Shown here: positions 13,375 through 21,449 of the stretch, in pieces
Position numbering within the stretch: the stretch's first letter is position 1
Layout of the letters: each line of letters begins with the position of its first letter
Assembly: GCA_016190985.1 (NCBI GenBank)
Contig: JACPPI010000007.1
Coordinates: forward strand, 62,001-126,000
DNA length: 64,000 bases
Direction: 5' to 3'
Source of the DNA: Opitutia bacterium
GTDB taxonomy: Bacteria > Verrucomicrobiota > Verrucomicrobiia > Opitutales > Opitutaceae
Translations under genes and position numbers: made by a program
The notes under the pieces: generated by a model
Database searches by the model: none
The model's input: the letters and a program-made list of their open reading frames with translations, nothing else
Told to the model about the DNA's origin: nothing

Positions 13375-15105
13375 TCAGTAACCCGCGGCGTGGCCGTCCT
13401 TGCGGGATTCGCTGGCGCCGAGGTAGGTGCCGTTTTTGGCGTCGCGGGCGATGGCCTGGTAGCCGCCGAAGCCGCCGTTGCCGAGGCGGACGACATGGCC
13501 GCGCTGGAGGAGGCCGCGCACGCTTTCGTAGGGCACGCCGCTCTCGACCTCGACGTAGCCGCCGTCGGTCATCTTCGGGTTGTCGTAATCCGAGGAGCCC
13601 TCGTGCTGCCAGCGCGCGGCGTCGCCGGCTTCCTGGAAGTTCATGCCCCAGTCGATCAGGTTGCAGATGATCTGGACGTGGCCCTGCGGCTGCATGGCGC
13701 CGCCCATGAGGCCGAAGCTGAGCCAGGGCGCGCCGTCTTTCAGGATGAACGCGGGGATGATGGTGTGGAAGGGGCGCTTGCCGGGCGCGTAGTCGTTGGC
13801 GTGGCCGGGGCGGAGGGTGAACATCTCGCCGCGGTCCTGGAAGGTGAAGCCGAGGCCGGGCACGGTGATGCCGGAGCCCATGCCGCGGTAGTTGCTTTGG
13901 ATGAGCGAAACCATGTTGCCGGCGGCGTCGGCGGTGCAGAGGTAGATGGTGTCGCCGTCCTTGAGCGCGGGATTGCCGGCGTCGTAGGTGCGCGCGGCGC
14001 GCGGGCCGATGAGCTGGCGGCGCTCGGCGGCGTAGGCCTTGGAGAGCAGGCGGGCGAGCGGGATTTTCGCGAATGCGGGGTCGGCGTAGAATCTGGCGCG
14101 GTCCTCGAAGGCGAGTTTCTTGGCCTCGATCATCAGGTGCAGCGCCTCGGGGGAGTTGCAGCCCAGCGCCTTGAGGTCGTAGCCCTCGAGGATGTTCAGC
14201 ATCTGGAGCGCGGCGAGGCCCTGGCTGTTGGGGGGCAGCTCGTAGACGTCGTAGCCGCGGTAGTTGACGGAGACGGGGTCGACCCAGGTGGACGTATGCT
14301 TTTCGAAATCGATCTTCCGCAGCCAGCCGCCGTGCGCGCGCATGAAGGCGTCGATTTTGTCCGCGATCTCGCCGCGGTAGAACGCGTCGCGTCCGCCGGT
14401 GGCGAGCAGGCCGAGGGTGCGGGCGAGGTCGGGGTTCCTGAAAATCTCACCCTCCTTCGGCGCACGGCCCTCCGGCGCGTAGGTGGCGAGGAAGGCGCCG
14501 GGAAACTTGTCGGCCTGCGCGGTGCGGACGCCGAGATCCCAGAGGGAGGAGATGTATTGGGTGACGGGGAACCCCTCCGTCGCGTAGCGGATGGCGGGAG
14601 CGAGCACGTCCTGCATGGGCAGCTTGCCGAACCTGGCGTGCAGCTCGAACCAGCCGTCGGCGGCGCCGGGCACGCTGATGGGCAGGAAGCCGCGCGGCGG
14701 GATGGTGTCGCGCCCGAGTCGGCCCAGCTCGGCCATGAGCTGCTCGCGCGAGAGGCCGAGGGGGGAGCGGCCGGAGGCGTTGAGACCGGAGAGTTTTTGG
14801 TCGGCCGCGCTCCAGACGATGGCGAAGAGGTCGCCGCCCAGGCCGTTGCCGGTGGGCTCCATGAGGCCGAGGGTGGCGTTGGCGGCGATGGCGGCGTCCA
14901 CGGCGGAGCCGCCGGCCTGGAGGATGTCGAGCGCGACCTGGGTGGCGAGCGGGTGGGAGGTCGCGGCCATGCCGTGTTGGGCGATGACCTGGGAGCGGGT
15001 GGCGAAGGCGCGGCCGTTGACACGGTCGGGCTGGGCGTGAACCAGAGGACAGAGGACAGAAAGCAGAAGCCAGAGGGCGGGCAGCAGGCGGCGGGGAGCA
15101 CTCAT
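13375..15105 (-). CDS. ggt: Gamma-glutamyltransferase family protein
   Basis: A 576-residue Ntn-hydrolase with an N-terminal signal peptide (RRLLPALWLLLSVLCPLVHA), hence periplasmic. Large-subunit motifs include GMAATSHPLATQVALDIL, GGSAVDAAIAANATLG and EPTGNGLGGDLFAI. The autoprocessing site is in DGDTIYLCTADAAGNMVS, where the Thr after DGD aligns with the catalytic Thr of the classical TTHxSVxD motif, and SGITVPGLGFTFQDRG follows. The subfamily is closer to YwrD-like enzymes than to E. coli Ggt, so the substrate may be glutathione, another gamma-glutamyl compound or a cephalosporin. Confidence 0.88.
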   Translation of the reverse strand: MSAPRRLLPALWLLLSVLCPLVHAQPDRVNGRAFATRSQVIAQHGMAATSHPLATQVALDILQAGGSAVDAAIAANATLGLMEPTGNGLGGDLFAIVWSAADQKLSGLNASGRSPLGLSREQLMAELGRLGRDTIPPRGFLPISVPGAADGWFELHARFGKLPMQDVLAPAIRYATEGFPVTQYISSLWDLGVRTAQADKFPGAFLATYAPEGRAPKEGEIFRNPDLARTLGLLATGGRDAFYRGEIADKIDAFMRAHGGWLRKIDFEKHTSTWVDPVSVNYRGYDVYELPPNSQGLAALQMLNILEGYDLKALGCNSPEALHLMIEAKKLAFEDRARFYADPAFAKIPLARLLSKAYAAERRQLIGPRAARTYDAGNPALKDGDTIYLCTADAAGNMVSLIQSNYRGMGSGITVPGLGFTFQDRGEMFTLRPGHANDYAPGKRPFHTIIPAFILKDGAPWLSFGLMGGAMQPQGHVQIICNLIDWGMNFQEAGDAARWQHEGSSDYDNPKMTDGGYVEVESGVPYESVRGLLQRGHVVRLGNGGFGGYQAIARDAKNGTYLGASESRKDGHAAGY

Positions 15106-15130
15106 GCCGGGAGGAGAGCAGTCTTTCCCG

Positions 15131-15167
15131 AAAAAGAAAAGCCCGCCGGGCGCGGGCCGGGCGGGCG
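15131..15167 (-). terminator. Intrinsic terminator of the response-regulator gene
   Basis: GCCCGCC and GGCGGGC pair with a GC-rich inner stem and are followed on the minus strand by TTTTCTTTTTC. Confidence 0.8.
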
Positions 15168-15192
15168 GAAAAACAGGCGGACCGCGATGGAA

Positions 15193-15594
15193 CTAGGCGG
15201 GGGGCGGCGGCACCGTGGGCGGGGCGGGCGCGGCGAGCACCTCGGCCACCGCTTGCAGCAGCACTCCGGCCCGGATCGGCTTGGCGAGGGTGCGCTGCAC
15301 TCCGAGCCGCTGGGCCACCGGCAGGTAGAGGGGTTCGCTGAACTTGGAGCCGCCGGAAATGGCGATCACGCGCGGCCGCGGCTCGGCGCGCCGCAAGGCC
15401 ATGATCAGTTCCACGCCGTCCATGTCGGGCATCATCATGTCGGTGATGATCAGGTCGTGCTGTTCCGCCTGGTGCCGCGCGAGGCCGGCCTTGCCGTCGG
15501 CCGCGGTGTTCACGGCGTGACCGGCCTGGCGGAGCACTTCGGCGGTGACGTCGCGGAGATCGTCGTCGTCGTCGATGAGGAGGATGCGGGCCAT
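15193..15594 (-). CDS. Stand-alone response regulator receiver protein
   Basis: A 133-residue single REC domain. The acidic pocket is LLIDDDDDLRD, the phosphoacceptor Asp lies in LIITDMMMPDMDG (about residue 53), and the switch Lys in LAKPIRAG. A Pro/Ala tail (about ten residues) follows and no output domain is present, so it acts as a phosphotransfer intermediate or by protein contact. It lies downstream of a hybrid histidine kinase on the same strand, but a 252-bp gap with a hairpin separates them, so it probably has its own promoter. Confidence 0.9.
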   Translation of the reverse strand: MARILLIDDDDDLRDVTAEVLRQAGHAVNTAADGKAGLARHQAEQHDLIITDMMMPDMDGVELIMALRRAEPRPRVIAISGGSKFSEPLYLPVAQRLGVQRTLAKPIRAGVLLQAVAEVLAAPAPPTVPPPPA

Positions 15595-15822
15595 AGGGGG
15601 AAGGTAGCCGGAAGCGACGAGGTTACAAGGGCAATGGGCTTCAGCGGGACTTGGCGGCTCGGTTCTGGCCGGTCCGGTGTCGCGCGGATTCGATCCGAAA
15701 CGAGATGGTGGTGGTGAAGGCCGGCACGTTGATGTTGATGAGGAGAAAGTTCATTCGCCATGGGTCCGATACCCCCGCCAGCCCCCTCCCAGAAACTGAT
15801 GGTTTTCATCGGCGGACTGACG

Positions 15823-15842
15823 ACCCGGGGCTTGCCCCGGGT
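15823..15842. repeat. Perfect GC-rich hairpin after the hybrid kinase gene
   Basis: ACCCGGGG-CTTG-CCCCGGGT, four bases beyond the kinase stop codon. It has no adjacent T-run, so it may be a 3' stabiliser or weak terminator. The remaining gap up to the response-regulator start holds no other feature I can support. Confidence 0.5.
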
Positions 15843-15846
15843 ATGT

Positions 15847-18363
15847 TCATGGCCGGGCCAGTGCGTCCCGGGCGGGCGGGCGTTGCAAGGCCGCCCGCAC
15901 GGTGCCGAGCAGCTTCGGAATGTCGAAGGGCTTGGCGACGAAGGCGGTGATGAACGAGGAAAGGCCCTCCCGCCCGCCGCTGCCCATGCCGGACATGCAG
16001 ATGACCGGCAGGCCGGGGCGGAGCCGGAGCACCTCGGTGACCAGATCCTGCCCGCCGAGCAGCGGCATCATGAGGTCGGTCAGGAGCAACTGGACCTCAG
16101 CGGAGTGCGCGAAGAAGCGGGCAACCGCCTCGGCCCCGTCGCCGGCGGCGAGCACGCGGTAGCCATGATCCTCGAGCACGCGGGTGACCAGCTCGCGGAC
16201 AAACTTTTCATCGTCCACCACGAGGATCAGCTCGCCCTGGCCGCGGGGCACGGGGGTGGCGGTGGCGGGACGCTCCGCGCGGCTGAGCGCGACCTCGTCG
16301 GCGGGCAGGTAGGCGGTGAAGACGGTGCCGCGGCCCGGGTGGGAGTCGAGGGTGATGAACCCGTGGTGGCCGGCGATGAGCCCGCGCACGGTGGACAGGC
16401 CGAGGCCGGTGCCCTTGTCGGGGGCCTTGGTGGTGAAGAAGGGTTCCCAGACGCGGGCGAGGATTTCGGGCGGGATGCCGGTGCCGGTGTCGGCCACGGT
16501 GACCACCACGAAGGAGCCCGGCCGGGCGTCGGGGATGGCCGCCGACTCGGCCTCGGTGAGCCGGCGGTTGGCCGCACCGAGCCGGAGGATGCCGCCGTGG
16601 GGCATGGCGTCGCGCGCGTTGATGCAGAGGTTGAGGAAAACCTGGTGGAGCTGGGTGGCGCTGCCGGTGACCGGCCAGAGGTCGCCCGGCAGGGCGGTCT
16701 CCAGCCGGATGGACTTGGGGAAGGTGGAATCGATCATCTCGGCGATATCCTTGAGCACATGGCGGACCTGGAGGAGCGCCGGCGCGTCGCTGGAGCCGTG
16801 GGCGAAGGAGATCAGCTGGCGCACGAGCGCGGCGCCGCGCTCGCCGCTTTTCTCCACGGTATTCAGGATGCGCTGGCCGCGCTCGTCGGTGATGCGGGAC
16901 TTGAGCAGGGGGGCGGCCATGATGATCGGGGCGAGAATGTTGTTCATGTCGTGGGCGATGCCGGCGGCGAGCATGCCGAGGTTCTCGAGCCGCTGCATGT
17001 GCTGCACGTGCAGCTCCATCTGCTTTTTCTCGGTGACATCCAGGGCGATGCTCAGCCGGTGCAGGGGCTTGTTGTCCTCGTCGCGGATCAGGCTCATGAT
17101 GAACTCGGCGGTGAGCCGGCGGCCGTTCCGGGTCTCGATGGGCACGATGCCGCGCCAGGCGCCGGTGGCGAGCGTCGCTTCGCGGCCCGGGCCGAGGGCG
17201 CGCATGGTCCCGGGCGAGAGCAACTCGTCGGCGGTGTGTCCCAGCAGCTCGGCCTCGCTCAGGCCGTAGAGCTGCCGCGCGCCCTCGTTGCAATAGGTCA
17301 CCCGGTGGGCGAGATCGGTGATGACGATGGCCACCGGCGATTTGTCGATGACCTCGGCCTGTTCCCGGAGGCGGGTCTCGGCCTGCTTGCGGTGGGTGAT
17401 GTCCTCCTTGATCGCGATGAAGTGGGTGACCTCGCCGCGCGCGCTGCGCACCGGCGTGATGGTCTGAAGCTCGGTGAAGAGGGAGCCGTCCTTGCGCCGG
17501 TTGATGGTTTCCTTCTTCCAGACGCGCCCGGCGAGAATCGTGTCCCAGAGGTCCTTGAAATACGCGGCATCGTGATGTCCGGACCGGAGCAGATCGCCGG
17601 GATTGCGGCCGATCGCCTCCGCGAGGCTGTAGCCGGTGAGCGCGGTGAACGCCGCGTTGACCCATTCGACGGTGCCATGCCGGTCGGTGATCAGCACGGC
17701 GTTGGCGGCGGCCTGGAGGGCGGCGCTGCGCAATTGCAGCTTGGCTTCGGCCTGCTTGTGCGCCGAGAGGTCCCGCCAGGTGGTCATCATGAGCCGCTGT
17801 CCCTCCAGCTGGATGGGCGTCAGCAGCACTTCCACGGGGAAATCCGCGCGGCGGGCGCTGCAATGGATCCACTCGAAGCGGTGGCTGCCGGCTTCCACCG
17901 CCCGGGCGATCATGAGCGGGGCCTTGGCCTCCGAGGCCTGGCCGTCGGGTTGAAATGGCGGGGAGAGATCGGCGGGGCGGAGGTTGAGCACATCCTCCGG
18001 GGTGGGGTAATCCAGCATGTCCGCCGCCGCCTGGTTGCAGTCGATGAAGCGGCCGGAGCCCAGCTCGAGCAGCAGCAGCGCGTCGGCCGATCCCTCGAAC
18101 AGGCGCCGGAACTTCGACTCGCTTTTCTGCAGGGCCAGCTCCGCGCACCGCCGCCTTTGGCCCTGCGCAACCACCCACCACCAGAAAAAGGGCGCCACCA
18201 GCAGCGTCAGGACGGTCGCGTCGAGCAGCGCCCGGAGCCATTTCGACGAATAACCCAACCCGAGCTGCAAGATGGCCAGCATGACGACCAGCTCGACGGC
18301 GAAGACCAACGCCAGCAGACGCGCGAATTGCGACCAGGGCCGGGGAAGGACGGGCGTTTTCAT
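15847..18363 (-). CDS. Hybrid sensor histidine kinase with multiple PAS domains
   Basis: An 838-residue protein. Two N-terminal membrane segments (about residues 12-33 and 44-65) are followed by three PAS domains, recognisable from FEGSADALLLLELGSGRFIDCN, ANAVLITDRHGTVEWVNAAF and SPVAIVITDLAHRVTYCNEG. The HisKA box is LGMLAAGIAHDMNNILAP with the phospho-His; the HATPase N box is FLNLCINARDAMPHGG and G boxes are ADTGTGIPPEI and KGTGLGLSTV. A C-terminal REC domain carries the Asp in LLLTDLMMPLLGG. It senses an unknown signal at the membrane; the nearby single REC protein is a candidate partner. Confidence 0.92.
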   Translation of the reverse strand: MKTPVLPRPWSQFARLLALVFAVELVVMLAILQLGLGYSSKWLRALLDATVLTLLVAPFFWWWVVAQGQRRRCAELALQKSESKFRRLFEGSADALLLLELGSGRFIDCNQAAADMLDYPTPEDVLNLRPADLSPPFQPDGQASEAKAPLMIARAVEAGSHRFEWIHCSARRADFPVEVLLTPIQLEGQRLMMTTWRDLSAHKQAEAKLQLRSAALQAAANAVLITDRHGTVEWVNAAFTALTGYSLAEAIGRNPGDLLRSGHHDAAYFKDLWDTILAGRVWKKETINRRKDGSLFTELQTITPVRSARGEVTHFIAIKEDITHRKQAETRLREQAEVIDKSPVAIVITDLAHRVTYCNEGARQLYGLSEAELLGHTADELLSPGTMRALGPGREATLATGAWRGIVPIETRNGRRLTAEFIMSLIRDEDNKPLHRLSIALDVTEKKQMELHVQHMQRLENLGMLAAGIAHDMNNILAPIIMAAPLLKSRITDERGQRILNTVEKSGERGAALVRQLISFAHGSSDAPALLQVRHVLKDIAEMIDSTFPKSIRLETALPGDLWPVTGSATQLHQVFLNLCINARDAMPHGGILRLGAANRRLTEAESAAIPDARPGSFVVVTVADTGTGIPPEILARVWEPFFTTKAPDKGTGLGLSTVRGLIAGHHGFITLDSHPGRGTVFTAYLPADEVALSRAERPATATPVPRGQGELILVVDDEKFVRELVTRVLEDHGYRVLAAGDGAEAVARFFAHSAEVQLLLTDLMMPLLGGQDLVTEVLRLRPGLPVICMSGMGSGGREGLSSFITAFVAKPFDIPKLLGTVRAALQRPPARDALARP

Positions 18364-18681
18364 GCGCGCTCAGTCCCGACAGACCAAAGGTGAAGAGATG
18401 ATCCGCCCCGTGATTTTTTTGTCACGCTGCTTCTGATCTACTGTCAACGGCCAGGACATGTCCATGCTGTAGTGTCCCTGGAAATGAGGTAAACACCGCA
18501 GCGGTAAAAATACGGTTAAACACCAAGCAGCCCTGGATATGGGCCGAATGGCCAAAGTTTGCCGTGCGCCTGCACCCAAGGCCGGAGCGAGACCGGGCGA
18601 CGGCCGCGCCCAAGCCCGCTCCCGCAAAACCAGCAGAGAAGCGGAATGATGGAGAAGCCCCGGAGTTTGCTCCGGGGCTGT
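18364..18681. other. Intergenic region between DUF4097 operon and hybrid kinase gene
   Basis: About 320 bases without a supported gene. On the minus strand a perfect TTGACA (complement of 18442-18447) lies about 80 bases before the kinase start, but the -10 at the proper distance is poor. Near 18490-18525 the motif GGTAAACACC recurs as GGTTAAACACC. A degenerate REP-like stretch is seen at 18607-18627, then the terminator of the DUF4097 gene. Confidence 0.5.
18657..18678 (-). terminator. Terminator hairpin after the DUF4097 gene
   Basis: GCCCCGGAG and CTCCGGGGC form a perfect 9-bp stem with a four-base loop, three bases beyond the stop codon; only a weak T-rich tail (TTCTCC) follows. Confidence 0.6.
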
Positions 18682-19761
18682 TTACTTCGCCTGCCGCAGG
18701 GTGATTTCGCCGTTCATGGTCGAGACCTTGATGTCCACGCCGCCGCCGTTGAGCGTGCCGGTGACGAGCTTGCCGCCGGTGATGGGGGGCAGCGGGGGCA
18801 GCGGCGCGCGCGGGGTCCGGGGGGCGCGCGGAGCGACCCGGTCTTTGGCATCCTCGGCGTCCTTCTCGGATTCCTCCTTCGCCTCGCGTTGGGCCTCGCG
18901 TATCGCCCGGTCAGATTCGCGGGCGGCTTTGTCCACTTCGCGGGCCACTTCCCGGGAAATCTGCCGGGCCATTTCCGTGCCGGCGCGGGCGGCCTCGGCG
19001 GCGGCGCGGGCGATCTCGCGGGTGTCGCCGTAACCGTAGCCGTAATGGCCGCCGTGCTTGCTGCCCTCGGTCTTGGTCTTGAGCAGGTCCTCGCTGAAAT
19101 CGGTGAGGATGGAGCCGTTGTGGGTGCGGAGACGGATGTTGGCCTTGGTGGCGGCGGGCAGGCGGAGGTCGACTTCGCCGTTCATCGAGGTGATGGAGAC
19201 GGGTTTTTGCGGCGCCTTGGCATAGACGGCGCGGATCTCGCCGTTCATGGTGTTGAGCACGGCGGAGCCGACGAGGCCCTCCAGTTTCATGTCGCCGTTC
19301 ATGTTGTTGACCTCGACATCGCCTTCGACGCCATCGACGACAAGGTCGCCGCCGGCGTCGGTCTTGAGGCTGAGGGCCATGGCGCGCGGCACGGAAATCT
19401 TGAACTCGGCGTCGTGGCCGGCCCAGGGGTTGTCGCCCCCGAGGCTGAGGGTGACCACGTTGTCTTTCTCGGTCAGCTCGAAGCTGACCTCGTCGTCGAG
19501 GCGGCGGAGTCCGCCCGGTCGGTCGGGCTTGGTGTTCTTCTGATTGAGGGTGGACTCGACAGTGACGGTGTCGCCGTCCACGCCGGTGATGTGAATGTCG
19601 GCCCACGGCATGTCGAGCCGGAGGGTGGCGGGCTTGCCCGGGGCCGAGAGCTTGACGGTGGCGGTGGAGCCTTCGTCTTCGCCGGCACGGGCGAGCGGGG
19701 TGAGGGCCAGGCTCGTGCAGAGCAGGCCAGGGAGGATGAGGGAAGGGAGGCGGGTTTTCAT
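18682..19761 (-). CDS. Exported DUF4097 family beta-strand repeat protein
   Basis: A 359-residue protein with a signal peptide (LPSLILPGLLCTSLALTPLARA). Residues 35-235 form repeated short beta-strands of the DUF4097 adhesin-like type: repeats such as VEVNNMNGDMKLEGL, LNTMNGEIRAVY and ITSMNGEVDLRL, each with an NMNG/TMNG/SMNG turn. A helical, strongly charged insert rich in Ala, Glu and Arg (about residues 245-310) and a Pro-rich hinge precede one last repeat, VSTMNGEITLR. Function unknown; probably periplasmic or surface-exposed. Its start codon overlaps the anti-sigma gene's stop by four bases, so it is the third gene of the sigma operon and a likely target or sensor component. Confidence 0.8.
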   Translation of the reverse strand: MKTRLPSLILPGLLCTSLALTPLARAGEDEGSTATVKLSAPGKPATLRLDMPWADIHITGVDGDTVTVESTLNQKNTKPDRPGGLRRLDDEVSFELTEKDNVVTLSLGGDNPWAGHDAEFKISVPRAMALSLKTDAGGDLVVDGVEGDVEVNNMNGDMKLEGLVGSAVLNTMNGEIRAVYAKAPQKPVSITSMNGEVDLRLPAATKANIRLRTHNGSILTDFSEDLLKTKTEGSKHGGHYGYGYGDTREIARAAAEAARAGTEMARQISREVAREVDKAARESDRAIREAQREAKEESEKDAEDAKDRVAPRAPRTPRAPLPPLPPITGGKLVTGTLNGGGVDIKVSTMNGEITLRQAK

Positions 19762-20651
19762 GTGAGAGCGGGGTGGACGTTTTGCGGGAGGGTGGCGGCG
19801 GGCGGAGCGGGCAGGCGCAGCACGGCGAGGGCGCGGCGGGCGGCGTCGCGGACGTTCTTGTCGGCGGCCTCGTCGCGGGAGAGTTTTTCAAACACGGGCT
19901 GGGCGGCGGGGTCGCGGGCGCCGGCGAGCAGCTCGATCATGGCGACCTGGACGAGCGGGGCGCGCTCGCGGGTGAGGACGGAGAGCACGCCGGCGCGGAC
20001 GAGCGAGTCGTCGGCGTGCTGGGCGAGGGCCTCGACGGCGGAGAGGCGGACGTTGATGGACGGGTCGAAGGCCAGCGCGCCGACGAGATCGGTGAGCACC
20101 TTGCGGTCGGGGGTCTTGAGGTCCATCTTGGCCAGCACGGTCTGGAGACGGTCGCCGGTGGACTGCTGCTGGAGGAGCGAATAGGTGACGAGCTGCCCCA
20201 TGGAGTTGACCTGGGCCTTGAGGGCGGCGAGTTCAGCTTTGGCGGATTCATCGGGGACGGCGACCACGGCTTTGGGCGCGAGGTAGTGCTGGCCGGCGAG
20301 CAGGCCGCCGAGGAGCAGCGCGAGCGAGAAGGCGAACTGCAGGGCGGGCTGCGCCGGCAGCAGGGCGGCGAAGAAACGGTCGATGCGGCCGCGGGCGAGC
20401 GCGAAGGGGCTGGGCGCGTCGACCGCGCGCTGGTGCGTCTCGAGCATGGCGTAGAAATTCTCGCGCAGGCGGGGGCCGGGCTCGGCGGCGGGGAGGGCGT
20501 CGAGCTTGCGGGTCATCTCCTGGAGGGCGGCCCATTCGCGCTGACAGGTGGGGCAGCTGGCCAGGTGGGCGCGGAGCGCGGCGGACTCGTCGGCCGGCAG
20601 CGAGCCGTCCTGGTAATCGATGAAGCTATCCTGGACGCGGGTGCAGTTCAT
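19758..20651 (-). CDS. Anti-sigma factor with zinc finger and HEAT-like repeats
   Basis: A 297-residue protein. The N-terminal 60 residues are a ZAS-type zinc finger: the segment HLASCPTCQREW gives the HxxxCxxC ligand set. A single membrane segment lies near residues 103-125 (ALQFAFSLALLLGGLLAG), so the finger is cytosolic. The part beyond the membrane contains a helical region and HEAT-like repeats (VLTDLVGALAFDPSINVRLSAVEALAQ and similar), likely the sensing domain. It directly follows an ECF sigma gene, the usual arrangement for membrane-anchored sigma/anti-sigma pairs, and it would hold the sigma factor inactive until a signal arrives. Confidence 0.85.
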   Translation of the reverse strand: MNCTRVQDSFIDYQDGSLPADESAALRAHLASCPTCQREWAALQEMTRKLDALPAAEPGPRLRENFYAMLETHQRAVDAPSPFALARGRIDRFFAALLPAQPALQFAFSLALLLGGLLAGQHYLAPKAVVAVPDESAKAELAALKAQVNSMGQLVTYSLLQQQSTGDRLQTVLAKMDLKTPDRKVLTDLVGALAFDPSINVRLSAVEALAQHADDSLVRAGVLSVLTRERAPLVQVAMIELLAGARDPAAQPVFEKLSRDEAADKNVRDAARRALAVLRLPAPPAATLPQNVHPALT

Positions 20652-20683
20652 GGGAGTGGGTGGTGGGAAAACCTCGGGGCGGG

Positions 20684-20694
20684 GGAAAGGTTAC
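20684..20694 (-). promoter_or_regulatory. GTAACCTTTCC motif before the anti-sigma gene
   Basis: The same 11-mer (plus strand GGAAAGGTTAC) that lies upstream of the sigma gene at 21371-21381. Here it overlaps the sigma gene's stop codon. It may be an ECF -35 element; no convincing -10 follows. Confidence 0.35.
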
Positions 20695-21323
20695 GCGGCG
20701 CATTCCTTGCGGATCTTGAAATAGACCTCGCGCAGCTCCTTGAGCGCGCGGTGGGCCCGGACCTTCACGGCGCCGACGGAGCAATCGAGGAGCCTGGCGA
20801 TCTCCTTGTGCTCGAGGTGCTGGAGGCGCGCGAGCACGAGCACCTCGCGGTGCTCGAGCGGCAGGCGGGCGAGGGCGGTGCGGAGGAGCACGACATCCTC
20901 GGCGGTGGCGGCCTGCTCGGACGGCTGGGGCTCGGCGGCGGGCTGCTCGTGCAGGTCGGCCGGGTTGGTGGGAGTGGGCGTGGACGCGTGCTTGCGGAAG
21001 TGGTCGGCCGCGACCTTGCGCGCAAGGTGGTAGATCCAGGCGGAGAACTTGCCCTCGTCGCGGTAGGTGTGCCGGTATTTGAGGATGCGGTAGAAAACGA
21101 TCTGCACCAGGTCCTCGCCGACCGAGGGCTGGTTGGTCAGGCGCACGAAGAAACCGTAGAGCGGCTTGTGATAGCGCTCGAAGAGGTCGCCCAGCCGGCG
21201 GATTTCACCCGCGCGGACGGCGATCATGAGTTCATGGTCGGACGTGGCTTCCACGGCGGCGGGCACGCTAGCGGCGACGGGCGCGGAGGGAACTCGGAAC
21301 TGGGTGACGGGGGCGAGGATCAT
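20691..21323 (-). CDS. ECF-type RNA polymerase sigma factor
   Basis: A 210-residue sigma-70-family factor with region 2 (LGDLFERYHKPLYGFFVRLTNQ, then GEDLVQIVFYRIL and FSAWIYHLARKVAADHFRK) and region 4 (LPLEHREVLVLARLQHLEHKEIARLLDCSVGAVKVRAHRAL), linked by a Pro/Glu-rich segment. Region 3 is absent, as in ECF sigma factors. It heads an operon with the anti-sigma gene and a DUF4097 gene. A GTAACCTTTCC motif with GTATTA 16 bases downstream precedes it and could be an autoregulated promoter. The first 25 residues are low-complexity, so the true start could be internal. Confidence 0.92.
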   Translation of the reverse strand: MILAPVTQFRVPSAPVAASVPAAVEATSDHELMIAVRAGEIRRLGDLFERYHKPLYGFFVRLTNQPSVGEDLVQIVFYRILKYRHTYRDEGKFSAWIYHLARKVAADHFRKHASTPTPTNPADLHEQPAAEPQPSEQAATAEDVVLLRTALARLPLEHREVLVLARLQHLEHKEIARLLDCSVGAVKVRAHRALKELREVYFKIRKECAA

Positions 21324-21370
21324 GAAAAGTAGTCATGGGTGTTGTGCGGCGGGTAATACCGGCCCGCGGC

Positions 21371-21381
21371 GGAAAGGTTAC
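21371..21381 (-). promoter_or_regulatory. Candidate ECF promoter of the sigma operon
   Basis: On the minus strand GTAACC is followed after 16 bases by GTATTA, about 25 bases before the sigma start codon. An identical 11-mer precedes the anti-sigma gene. Binding by the encoded sigma factor is inferred. Confidence 0.4.
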
Positions 21382-21449
21382 AGGGTTTCGGGGCGGTCCG
21401 CTGGTCTGGGGGCTTGCCATTCGATCCGGGTTGGGTGAATTTGCCACCG

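Noticed and set aside
18364-18460. Sigma-70 promoter for the hybrid kinase gene
   Set aside because: TTGACA is perfect but no acceptable -10 lies 16-18 bases away.
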